Shown one piece after another: positions 1-5,049 of a DNA stretch of 5,049 bases. A model generated the notes under the pieces. The model saw nothing but the letters and a program-made list of their open reading frames with translations, had not been told where the DNA came from and did no database searches. The stretch's first letter is position 1, and every line of letters starts with the position of its first letter. The stretch spans positions 1-5,049 of the forward strand of contig CALHVV010000025.1 of assembly GCA_938036915.1 (NCBI GenBank), written 5' to 3'. Position numbers and translations under genes: made by a program. The DNA comes from an uncultured Candidatus Saccharibacteria bacterium (lineage in GTDB: Bacteria > Patescibacteriota > Saccharimonadia > Saccharimonadales > Saccharimonadaceae).

Positions 1-1
1 C

Positions 2-568
2 CCGCTTTTGCCGGTGCAGATCTTGTGGGTCAATTTGGTGACAGATACAACGATGGTTATTCCATTGGGGGTCGAACCAGGCTCACCTCAAGCAATGCGT
101 CGATCGCCATACCACCCCAAAGCACCACTACTCAGCCGCTTTATGCTGAGTCGGGTTGGACTCGTCGCGGTGGTGATAGCGGTTATCACATTAGGGCTCT
201 ACGGCATGTATTATCACTCGCACGGCGAAGGATATGCGCGCACTATTGCCTTCTGTGCACTGGTGGTGATGCAGTGGGCGAGCGCTCTCGCTGCCCGCAG
301 TGATTACGAACCTGTTTGGCGGCGCGCTCGGCGGTGGAGCACTGCATTTTATGGTGGCCTGGCAGTATCGATTGCACTCCAACTGGTTGCGCTGTTTGGG
401 CCGCTCGAGCAGTGGCTCCATGTGGCACCTATCTCGTGGAGCGATGGTGTCTTTGTCTGGATCGTGGCATTCTTCGTCCCACTGGCGATTATCGAAGGGC
501 ACAAGTGGCTTGGCCGCACCTACTTTGGCAAAGGGCACGCTGTGGTGCGTTCGCGCCGACGGCGTTAA
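2..568 (+). CDS. Cation-transporting P-type ATPase, C-terminal part (5' end outside window)
   Basis: This is the last 188 residues of a P-type ATPase, a membrane pump that couples ATP hydrolysis to cation transport. The open frame runs in from the window edge, so the start, the phosphorylation site (DKTGT) and the ATP-binding domain are not visible. It begins PLLPVQILWVNLVTD, the transmembrane helix 6 signature of P2-type (Ca/Na/K) pumps. N11, T14 and D15 (visible numbering) match the ion-ligand positions N796, T799 and D800 of the SERCA calcium pump. Helices 7 to 10 follow at about residues 50-70, 80-98, 115-137 and 147-165, with the typical 'ALxxRS' sequence after helix 8. The protein ends in a basic RSRRRR tail. 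After the conserved TD the usual G-L/F-P-A is replaced by TTMVIP, so the transported ion cannot be named. The stop is TAA and no clear terminator follows. Family assignment is firm; substrate is unknown. Confidence 0.93.
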   Translation, partial: PLLPVQILWVNLVTDTTMVIPLGVEPGSPQAMRRSPYHPKAPLLSRFMLSRVGLVAVVIAVITLGLYGMYYHSHGEGYARTIAFCALVVMQWASALAARSDYEPVWRRARRWSTAFYGGLAVSIALQLVALFGPLEQWLHVAPISWSDGVFVWIVAFFVPLAIIEGHKWLGRTYFGKGHAVVRSRRRR

Positions 569-597
569 GTTGCCATTTTGCACCCTTGCTATTGCTT

Positions 598-635
598 TAT
601 GACAAGTGGTGTGGTTGTCATACATATATGACAAC
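598..635. promoter_or_regulatory. Three TATGACAA half-sites forming overlapping inverted repeats
   Basis: TATGACAA occurs at 598-605 and 627-634, and its exact complement TTGTCATA lies between them at 615-622. The right pair extends to 9 bp (614-622 with 627-635) around a 4-nt centre; the left pair is an 8-bp inverted repeat around 9 nt. The middle copy can pair with either neighbour but not both. The element sits just upstream of the ATG at 641 and of the small gene at 699. It looks like an operator for a dimeric regulator or, if transcribed, alternative hairpins. A weak promoter could overlap it (ATGACA at 599-604 and an AT-rich CATATAT at 623-629), but this is not convincing. The repeat is seen directly; its function is inferred. 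Confidence 0.55.
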
Positions 636-698
636 ACACTATGAAACTACCCCCCCTCGATTGCTGACGCCTATGACCAGCAGCCGACACCTACACCA

Positions 699-914
699 AT
701 GACGCGCCTGGAGGCGATCGAGTATATAGTAAGTAGAACAGATTTCGATTATCCTGAGACACCATTTCGACGGAGAGACCCATATACAGTAACGGCTTCT
801 GAGATTAGCCAGATGACAGATAACGAGCTGAGGGATTATACGAAAGCCTTGCAAACCGTCAATACTTTTGGGGCAACAGTACCGCGTGAACGCCGCGCTG
901 ATGAACAGGACTAA
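699..914 (+). CDS. Small hypothetical protein (71 aa; possibly 90-91 aa if a frameshift is corrected)
   Basis: I do not recognise this protein. The 71-residue product is soluble, charged and probably mostly helical (TRLEAIEYIV near the start, ISQMTDNELRDYTKALQTV in the middle), with no signal peptide or membrane segment, and a charged end (RERRADEQD). The first in-frame ATG is at 699 and has no Shine-Dalgarno site. The frame is open further upstream to 645 and reads plausibly as protein (SIADAYDQQPTPTP), but holds no ATG, GTG or TTG there. An ATG at 641 in another frame would join it if the run of seven C at 650-656 had six, giving MKLPPSIADAYDQQ and so on. The true start is therefore uncertain. 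The reverse-strand frame over this region looks much less protein-like. The stop is TAA. Confidence 0.6.
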   Translation: MTRLEAIEYIVSRTDFDYPETPFRRRDPYTVTASEISQMTDNELRDYTKALQTVNTFGATVPRERRADEQD

Positions 915-1081
915 GCTGTGTTAGTTTGAATCGTAAAAACATCTTTTCTAGGTAGTGAGTTTTTCTTGCTAATCATTGACAAATGATAGGTGGAATACAC
1001 CAGAGTGTAGCAGGTTGAACTAGGAATAAACTGCGCAAGAGAAGGCTTGTAGTTTTGCCATATTCTCTGATAGCTGCAGCG
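915..1081. other. Non-coding spacer with two adjacent small hairpins
   Basis: I see no credible gene here. It is more AT-rich than its surroundings. Two perfect short inverted repeats lie close together: ATCATT-GACA-AATGAT at 972-987 and TACAC-CAGA-GTGTA at 996-1009. A TTGACA at 976-981 has no good -10 partner at 16-18 nt. AAAAAC at about 937 and GTTTTT at about 960 could pair around a long loop, but this is too weak to call a terminator for the gene ending at 914. Confidence 0.4.
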
Positions 1082-1111
1082 ATAATAAAAATAGCCTGCC
1101 TCTGCAGACTA
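1082..1111 (-). terminator. Factor-independent terminator of the tRNA-Gln gene
   Basis: Read on the minus strand, an 8-bp stem TAGTCTGC / GCAGGCTA (one G-T pair) closes an AGAG tetraloop and is followed at once by TTTTTATTAT. The stem spans 1092-1111 and the T-tract 1082-1091. It lies 11 nt beyond the encoded CCA of the tRNA, the expected place for the end of a single-tRNA transcript. The plus strand has no T-tract after the stem, so it is one-directional. Confidence 0.85.
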
Positions 1112-1122
1112 AAAATGCTATA

Positions 1123-1197
1123 TGGCTGGGGTGGAGGGATTCGAACCCCCGCATGACGGGACCAGAACCCGTTGCCTTACCACTTGGCGACACCCCA
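1123..1197 (-). tRNA. tRNA-Gln, anticodon CUG, with encoded CCA
   Basis: The minus strand folds into a complete cloverleaf. The 7-bp acceptor stem is TGGGGTG / CACCCCA. The D-arm is GCC-AAGTGGTAA-GGC. The anticodon stem ACGGG / CCCGT holds the loop TTCTGGT, giving anticodon CTG, which reads CAG (Gln). The variable loop is 5 nt (CATGC). The T-arm is GGGGG-TTCGAAT-CCCTC with one G-U pair. The discriminator base is G, as expected for glutamine, and CCA is encoded at 1123-1125. Without CCA the tRNA is 72 nt. It is flanked by its own promoter and terminator, so it is a monocistronic unit. No sign of an integrated element or repeated 3' end was seen beside it. Confidence 0.97.
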
Positions 1198-1208
1198 TCG
1201 CTGTAGAT

Positions 1209-1237
1209 ACTGTAGCACAGGCAGGGGTGGTTTTCAA
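1209..1237 (-). promoter_or_regulatory. Promoter of tRNA-Gln
   Basis: On the minus strand, a -35 box TTGAAA (1232-1237) and a -10 box TACAGT (1209-1214) are separated by exactly 17 bp. A TG one base upstream of the -10 makes it an extended -10. The predicted start of transcription is near 1202, a few bases before the tRNA 5' end at 1197. Confidence 0.8.
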
Positions 1238-1470
1238 GTTGTTTGCATTGAAACTGCTCGGCTTTATAGTATTGCCCACTCACCCTCTTTCTTGTTGTTC
1301 ATTCGAAGAATGGTAGCTTGTCGCCAGGCAAACAAGTTCTCTAGTTTCGCATGCGAAATGAATGACTTAATAGAGATGTTCATTCTCTCATTGCACGAGC
1401 GGGAAGTGTGAGGCAAGTAAAGGGCGTGAAACCCCTCAGGTGCTAGTAGCCAAGGTATCGGGTGTGTAAT
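1238..1470. other. Gene-free region with several palindromes
   Basis: About 230 bp without a believable gene: the longest plus-strand frame here starts inside the antisense of the tRNA. It holds a run of inverted repeats: CATTC-GAA-GAATG (1300-1312), CTTGT/ACAAG (1317-1336), a perfect 14-bp palindrome TTTCGCATGCGAAA (1345-1358), AATGAA/TTCATT (1357-1384), and CTCA..CAC / GTGTGAG (1387-1412). A possible plus-strand promoter (TTGCAT at 1243-1248, 16 bp, TATAGT at 1265-1270) would read into it, divergent from the tRNA. It could be a structured RNA, the 3' UTR of the minus-strand gene ending at 1471, or merely spacer. No U-tract terminator was found in either direction. Confidence 0.35.
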
Positions 1471-1977
1471 CTACAAGCGCTGAAACTCATCCTTCACTTC
1501 GTGTGCAACATAAAGCGCTGCCAGTGCAAATAGCAGTGACATGAGCGACACCAGCACGGCCAGTGGCATCATGAATATATTGAGGATGAAGCCAATCACC
1601 GCAAAGAGACCAATCACTAGTGCACTACACACCGCAAGCGCCCAGCCCTGTTTGCGCCGTTCGCGCAAGGGGAGGACTGCAAGGCCAGCAATGACCCCCT
1701 GAGCAATGACGCACAGCAGCGCAACGACAAGATAAACTCGCCGCGCAGTAAGCGACGAAGATGCTTGTGGCGCAACCATCATCAGCCAAGTACTCACCTT
1801 TGATGTAAAAGCCTGATATAGTTGGATAAGCAAGGATATTCCGTATCCAGCATTAACAACCGCAACCAGCAGCATCATAACCCAGAGGTTATCACGAAAC
1901 CACTGTTTCATGGCGGTGCTCATGCGGGGGAGGGGTTGGCAAAGTTTGGTGAGAGTAGTCGTCAATACATCAATCAT
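1471..1977 (-). CDS. Four-helix integral membrane protein of unknown function
   Basis: I do not recognise a named family. The 168-residue protein has a polar N-terminal segment (1-30) and four hydrophobic helices at about 31-53, 80-104, 111-133 and 135-157. A basic RERRKQ loop between helices 2 and 3 suggests a cytoplasmic loop, and the short C-terminus (HEVKDEFQRL) is charged. No catalytic or metal-binding motif is visible. The start at 1977 is preferred because a good extended -10 box ends 6 nt before it, making the ATG itself the likely +1 of a leaderless mRNA. Internal ATGs at residues 19 and 23 lie after a pyrimidine-rich stretch with no Shine-Dalgarno site. The stop is TAG. It is transcribed away from the decarboxylase-like gene, 97 bp apart. 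It could be a transporter-like or polytopic accessory protein, but the sequence does not decide. Confidence 0.8.
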   Translation of the reverse strand: MIDVLTTTLTKLCQPLPRMSTAMKQWFRDNLWVMMLLVAVVNAGYGISLLIQLYQAFTSKVSTWLMMVAPQASSSLTARRVYLVVALLCVIAQGVIAGLAVLPLRERRKQGWALAVCSALVIGLFAVIGFILNIFMMPLAVLVSLMSLLFALAALYVAHEVKDEFQRL

Positions 1978-1983
1978 AATGCT

Positions 1984-2011
1984 AGTATATCATCTTGGGA
2001 TAAGTCGTCAA
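1984..2011 (-). promoter_or_regulatory. Promoter of the four-helix membrane protein gene (leaderless type)
   Basis: On the minus strand, TTGACG (2006-2011) and TATACT (1984-1989) are 16 bp apart, with a TG extension one base upstream of the -10. Only six bases (AGCATT) separate the -10 from the ATG at 1977, so transcription should begin at or next to the start codon. Confidence 0.7.
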
Positions 2012-2059
2012 TTTTGCTCCTGAGCGAGTAGAATATCTCCCCAGAATTACCGGCAAATA

Positions 2060-2068
2060 TGATAAAAT
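2060..2068 (+). promoter_or_regulatory. Extended -10 promoter of the decarboxylase-like gene (leaderless type)
   Basis: TGA-TAAAAT is an extended -10 element whose last base is six nt before the ATG at 2075, the same geometry as the divergent gene. No good -35 box is visible 16-18 bp upstream, which extended -10 promoters tolerate. An overlapping TATGAT at 2058-2063 is an alternative -10. The sequence AATATCTCC occurs twice, ending at 2040 and at 2074. Confidence 0.55.
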
Positions 2069-2074
2069 ATCTCC

Positions 2075-2422
2075 ATGAAAGCAGAGCGGCTGCAAACAAT
2101 GACATTTAAAATCACCGGTGGGAGCACAGTATGCCTCAACAGCCGGATTGTTGTGCAGCAAGCGCTGCGTGAGATTGCCTGGCGAGCGGGACTCTCAGCG
2201 GTACGCTCGGTGAGCCACGACTATGTACCGTATGGTATTGGTGTGGCGCTTCTTTTGCCCGAAGCGCATATTGCAGCGCGTACTTGGCCCGAGACCGGTC
2301 TGGCATACGTGACGATGACAACCTGCCAACCAGTTGAAAATGAGACGATCTCTAGCCTCGAACGCGTTCTAGGCGCTGCCTTTGTCGCAGAGCAGGTCGA
2401 GACGGGTGTGGTGAATTTATAG
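2075..2422 (+). CDS. S-adenosylmethionine decarboxylase-like protein lacking the pyruvoyl-forming serine
   Basis: The 115-residue product matches the bacterial AdoMet decarboxylase fold (SpeH/SpeD class, usually about 115-130 residues). The clearest match is residues 62-85, PEAHIAARTWPE followed by YVTMTTCQ, against the family pattern ESHxxIHTWPE...FTCG. Active enzymes of this family make spermidine precursors by decarboxylating S-adenosylmethionine, using a pyruvoyl group produced when the proenzyme cleaves itself at the ESH serine. Here that serine is Ala64. By alignment from memory to the Thermotoga maritima enzyme, Ser55 is replaced by Gly56 and the processing His68 by Arg69, while the acid Cys83 is kept as Cys84, with the neighbouring Glu63, His65 and TWPE. 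Self-cleavage by the known route should be impossible, so this is either a pseudoenzyme or a protein with another role. No intact paralogue or speE is in the window. The start at 2075 follows an extended -10 at leaderless spacing; the alternative ATG at 2099 has no Shine-Dalgarno site. The stop is TAG. Confidence 0.8.
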   Translation: MKAERLQTMTFKITGGSTVCLNSRIVVQQALREIAWRAGLSAVRSVSHDYVPYGIGVALLLPEAHIAARTWPETGLAYVTMTTCQPVENETISSLERVLGAAFVAEQVETGVVNL

Positions 2423-2505
2423 CCGCAGGGTAGGGCAGAGTACTCTCTCTAATGGGCTAATGTTCGTCGTCTTAGCAAATCTATTGAACAAATTGCGTAC
2501 ATACC
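2423..2505. other. Short intergenic stretch with inverted repeats
   Basis: This holds a perfect 10-bp palindrome AGAGTACTCT (2437-2446) enclosed by TAGCC (2420-2424) and GGCTA (2455-2459), so a larger imperfect hairpin is possible after the stop codon at 2422. No T-tract follows it, so I do not call a factor-independent terminator. Confidence 0.3.
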
Positions 2506-2534
2506 TTGTCAAAATACATGTCCCATGCTATAAT
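2506..2534 (+). promoter_or_regulatory. Strong promoter of the VirD4/TraG-like ATPase gene
   Basis: A -35 box TTGTCA (2506-2511) and a perfect -10 box TATAAT (2529-2534) are separated by 17 bp, with a TG extension one base upstream of the -10. Transcription should start near 2541, leaving only about 8 nt before the ATG at 2549. The gene is therefore transcribed independently of the decarboxylase-like gene. Confidence 0.85.
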
Positions 2535-2548
2535 CAAAGCGCGTCATT

Positions 2549-5049
2549 ATGGCATTTTTTACGACGTTTTTCACGATTATTCTGCAGTGGTATGTGTGGG
2601 TGCCAGTGGTGATCCTCCTCGGTTATTTGACGTGGCGCAACAATCGGCAAGTTGATGTGCTGCGCGAGGTCGAGAGCGAACTGCTTATTCTCGAGATCCC
2701 TCGTGCCAATGACAAGTCTGAGCTAGCAGCTGAGCAAATGTTTGCCAGCCTCCATGGTATCTTGCGTGATGCGCGCGAGCTCAAGATTAATGATGGCTAC
2801 CAAGAACACCTCAGTTTCGAGATTGCGTCAGTCGGTGGACAGATTCAGTTTTATGTTTGGACGCCGCGTGCACTGCGCAACTTCGTCGAGAGCCAGATTT
2901 ATTCGCAGTATCCCACGGTACAGATTCGTACCGCCACAGCCGACTATACGGCGCACGAGCAGCAGCACAATGTCGTCTATACAGCAGAGGTTGTGCTGGC
3001 AGAGAGTGAGTTTTTGCCGATCAAGACTTTTCAGAGCTTCGAGGTTGATCCGCTGGCGGGCATTACAGGTACATTAGCCAAGTTGGAGGATACGGATGAT
3101 GAGATTTGGATCCAAATTTTGGTGCGCCCTGTGGCAGATGACTGGCACAAAGCATCCGATGCGTGGGTCAAGCGTGTGCGCGGTGGTGGGCTCTTTGGTG
3201 ACGCATTTCACCCCAAGGCGCGGTGGTTTAGCCAGTTCCTCATGGCGCTGTGGCAACCACCCGAAGGCAACATGACGACAGTAACGGAGCTCTCCGATCG
3301 CGACAAAACCCGCATCGCCGAGGCCGAAAAAAAGGCTGCTAAGTTGGGTTACCAGGTCAAGATTCGCGTTGCATATCTTGGCGATAGCACCACTGATGCG
3401 CGGCTGCGCATGCAGGCGATCATTGGCACCTTTAAGCAATACAACAGCACTAACCTCAATGGTTTTACCATGAGTCACGATAGCTTCCGCAAGGAAGACC
3501 TCAACCGCTATAAGCTGCGTCTCTTTGCTGATCGCGGCTTTTTGCTTAATATTGAGGAGATGGCGAGTGTCTTTCACTTGCCACACACCAATGTTGAGAC
3601 GCCCAATATCGTCTGGGCAAGTAACAAAACCGCCGAACCGCCCAACCGTCTGCCTGTCCTCACTGGTCATGCAGCTGACGACGAGAAGATCTCGGCCTTT
3701 GGCCTGACCAACTTTCGGGGGATCAATCACCAGTTTGGCATGCTGCGGAGCGATCGCTCGCGCCACGTCTATATCATCGGCCAGACAGGAGCGGGGAAGA
3801 GTGGCCTGCTGGAGCTCTTTGCCTTGAGTGATATTTATCATAACCAAGGCTATGCCATTATCGACCCGCATGGCGATTTTGCCATCGAGAATATGAAGTT
3901 CATCCCCGAGGCACGGCTAGATGACGTGGTGTATTTTAATCCCGCAGACGTCGAGCACCCAATTGGCTTTAACCCACTGGAGGTTACCAACCCAGCACAG
4001 AAATCGACGATCTCATCAGAGGTTATTGGTGTGCTCAAGCGGATGTTTGGCGACAGTTGGGGGCCGCGGCTGGAATATATTTTGCGCTATACTATTTTGG
4101 TGCTACTTGATCGGCCCGAGCCTACCATGCTTGATATCACCCGCATGCTGACGGATAAAAAGTTCCGCAAAGAGACGATCGGCTACTGTAACGATGTAGT
4201 GGTGCGGCAGTTCTGGAATGTGGAGTTTGCCAGCTGGTCGGAGAAGTTCCAGACAGAGGCCATCGCACCAGTGCTCAACAAGGTGGGGGCCTTTACGGCG
4301 AACCCCATTATCCGCAATATCATTGGTCAGACGCATTCGTCATTCAATATTCGCCAGATTATGGACGAGGGCAAGATCTTGGTGGTGAATTTGTCGAAGG
4401 GGTTGATTGGCGAGGATAATGCGGGGATTCTTGGTTCATTTTTGGTGACGAAGATCCAGCTGGCGGCGATGAGCCGCAGCGATATCCTCGATATCCACGA
4501 CCGGCGGCCATTTTATCTCTATGTCGATGAGTTCCAAAACTTCGCAACTGATAGCTTTGCCACTATCCTGAGTGAGGCACGCAAGTATGGGCTCAACCTC
4601 ACCGTAGCCAACCAATACATCTCGCAGATGGAGCCAACGGTGCGCGATGCGGTCTTTGGCAACGTTGGGACGATGATTAGCTTCCGCGTCTCGCCGGACG
4701 ACAGCCCGATCCTTGCCAAGCAGTTTGAACCGCAGTTTGAGGAGAACGACCTCACCCAGATGCATAATCGCAACTTCATCATCAACATGGTGATTAATGG
4801 TGAGAAGGCACCAGCCTTTAGTGCGACTACGCTTAATTTGCCTGAGGCTAAGCGGAGCCATTTGTCGCGCATTATCGAGCATAGCCGCGAACTATATAGC
4901 CAGTCACGCCAAACGGTGGAGGATACTATCAATGAGCGGATTCACCCGGGCAGTACAGGGGTGAGTGTAACGTTGACAGGTCAGGCGGGGACTTCAGCAG
5001 TACCGTCAGCCACCGCCACAGGCGAAGGCGCAGCCAAGCGCCGCCGACG
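2549..5049 (+). CDS. Membrane-anchored VirD4/TraG/HerA-type ATPase (type IV secretion / DNA-transfer coupling family), 3' end outside window
   Basis: The frame stays open for 833 codons to the window edge, so the end is missing. Residues 5-28 form one hydrophobic helix anchoring the protein in the membrane, followed by arginines and an acidic helix. Residues about 30-380 are a family-specific region I cannot assign. The motor domain follows: Walker A GQTGAGKS at 411-418, DPHGD at 439-443, Walker B YLYVDEFQNF at 656-664 with D660 and E661, SEARKYGL at 675-682 (possible arginine finger R678) and the glutamine of ANQY at 689. The stretch ILVVNLSKG...GSFLVTKIQLAAMSR is typical of the TraG/TraD-like branch. 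Such hexameric motors couple DNA or protein substrates to type IV secretion channels, or pump DNA. From about residue 800 a Gly/Ser/Thr/Ala-rich tail leads to KRRR at the edge. ATG 2549 is the only start candidate after the in-frame TAA at 2531; it has no Shine-Dalgarno site. No VirB4 or other secretion gene is visible here, so the partner system is unknown. Confidence 0.92.
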   Translation, partial: MAFFTTFFTIILQWYVWVPVVILLGYLTWRNNRQVDVLREVESELLILEIPRANDKSELAAEQMFASLHGILRDARELKINDGYQEHLSFEIASVGGQIQFYVWTPRALRNFVESQIYSQYPTVQIRTATADYTAHEQQHNVVYTAEVVLAESEFLPIKTFQSFEVDPLAGITGTLAKLEDTDDEIWIQILVRPVADDWHKASDAWVKRVRGGGLFGDAFHPKARWFSQFLMALWQPPEGNMTTVTELSDRDKTRIAEAEKKAAKLGYQVKIRVAYLGDSTTDARLRMQAIIGTFKQYNSTNLNGFTMSHDSFRKEDLNRYKLRLFADRGFLLNIEEMASVFHLPHTNVETPNIVWASNKTAEPPNRLPVLTGHAADDEKISAFGLTNFRGINHQFGMLRSDRSRHVYIIGQTGAGKSGLLELFALSDIYHNQGYAIIDPHGDFAIENMKFIPEARLDDVVYFNPADVEHPIGFNPLEVTNPAQKSTISSEVIGVLKRMFGDSWGPRLEYILRYTILVLLDRPEPTMLDITRMLTDKKFRKETIGYCNDVVVRQFWNVEFASWSEKFQTEAIAPVLNKVGAFTANPIIRNIIGQTHSSFNIRQIMDEGKILVVNLSKGLIGEDNAGILGSFLVTKIQLAAMSRSDILDIHDRRPFYLYVDEFQNFATDSFATILSEARKYGLNLTVANQYISQMEPTVRDAVFGNVGTMISFRVSPDDSPILAKQFEPQFEENDLTQMHNRNFIINMVINGEKAPAFSATTLNLPEAKRSHLSRIIEHSRELYSQSRQTVEDTINERIHPGSTGVSVTLTGQAGTSAVPSATATGEGAAKRRR

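Noticed and set aside
191..637. Minus-strand reading frame of 148 codons opposite the P-type ATPase
   Set aside because: It is opposite a clear conserved coding frame, and its His/Pro/Cys-rich translation looks like a shadow.
639..854. Minus-strand reading frame opposite the small hypothetical gene
   Set aside because: Its Cys/Trp/Arg-rich translation is less protein-like than the plus-strand product and it has no promoter or ribosome site; the choice is not certain.
1020..1283. Minus-strand reading frame of 87 codons
   Set aside because: It spans the tRNA, its promoter and its terminator, all of which are well supported.
1122..1411. Plus-strand reading frames beginning at 1122 and 1172
   Set aside because: Both start inside the antisense of the tRNA-Gln gene, a classic source of false ORFs, and their continuation has no protein-like character.
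1427..1442. AGGG...CCCT hairpin as terminator of the minus-strand membrane protein gene
   Set aside because: The stem is only four base pairs with a loop of 8 nt and only three T follow, too weak to support.
3074..3871. Minus-strand reading frame of 265 codons
   Set aside because: It lies entirely opposite the VirD4/TraG-like gene, whose Walker motifs and family pattern fix the coding strand.
4436..4932. Minus-strand reading frames of 148 and 137 codons
   Set aside because: They are shadows of the conserved motor domain of the ATPase gene.
2549..5049. Recoded UGA (Gracilibacteria/SR1 type code)
   Set aside because: No in-frame TGA occurs in 833 codons and all tryptophans are TGG, so the standard code explains the window.
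1..5049. CRISPR array, insertion sequence or prophage
   Set aside because: No regularly spaced direct repeats, transposase motifs, terminal inverted repeats or phage genes were seen.

Overview
The window carries bacterial genes with standard signals and about 50% GC (estimated by eye). No gene start has a convincing Shine-Dalgarno sequence, and at least three promoters sit so close to the start codon that the mRNAs would be leaderless or nearly so. The large VirD4/TraG-like ATPase with its own N-terminal region, the compact unlinked gene order and the lack of SD sites resemble Candidate Phyla Radiation bacteria, most plausibly Candidatus Saccharibacteria (TM7). This assignment is inference and rests on no marker gene. 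The genetic code looks standard: the 833-codon reading frame contains no in-frame TGA, which argues against the UGA=Gly code of Gracilibacteria/SR1, and the four complete genes stop with TAA or TAG.

Layout: (1) 2-568, plus: the C-terminal 188 residues of a P-type cation-transporting ATPase, cut by the window start. (2) 598-635: three copies of an 8-bp half-site (TATGACAA) forming overlapping inverted repeats. (3) 699-914, plus: a small hypothetical protein; removing one C from a run of seven at 650-656 would extend it to an ATG at 641. (4) 915-1081: no gene, two small hairpins. (5) 1123-1197, minus: tRNA-Gln(CUG) with encoded CCA, its own extended -10 promoter and a factor-independent terminator. 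(6) 1238-1470: no gene, several palindromes. (7) 1471-1977, minus: a four-helix membrane protein of unknown function with a leaderless-type promoter. (8) 2075-2422, plus, divergent from the previous gene: an S-adenosylmethionine decarboxylase-fold (SpeH/SpeD-like) protein that lacks the serine from which the pyruvoyl cofactor is made. (9) 2549 to the window end, plus: at least 833 residues of a membrane-anchored VirD4/TraG/HerA-type ATPase with its own strong promoter.

The genes do not form one operon. Most are separate units with their own promoters in both orientations. No functional link can be read from the sequence between the cation pump, the decarboxylase-like protein and the DNA-transfer ATPase. 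The most notable points are the decarboxylase homologue with catalytic residues replaced, the recurrent leaderless arrangement, and the three-half-site element upstream of the small hypothetical gene.
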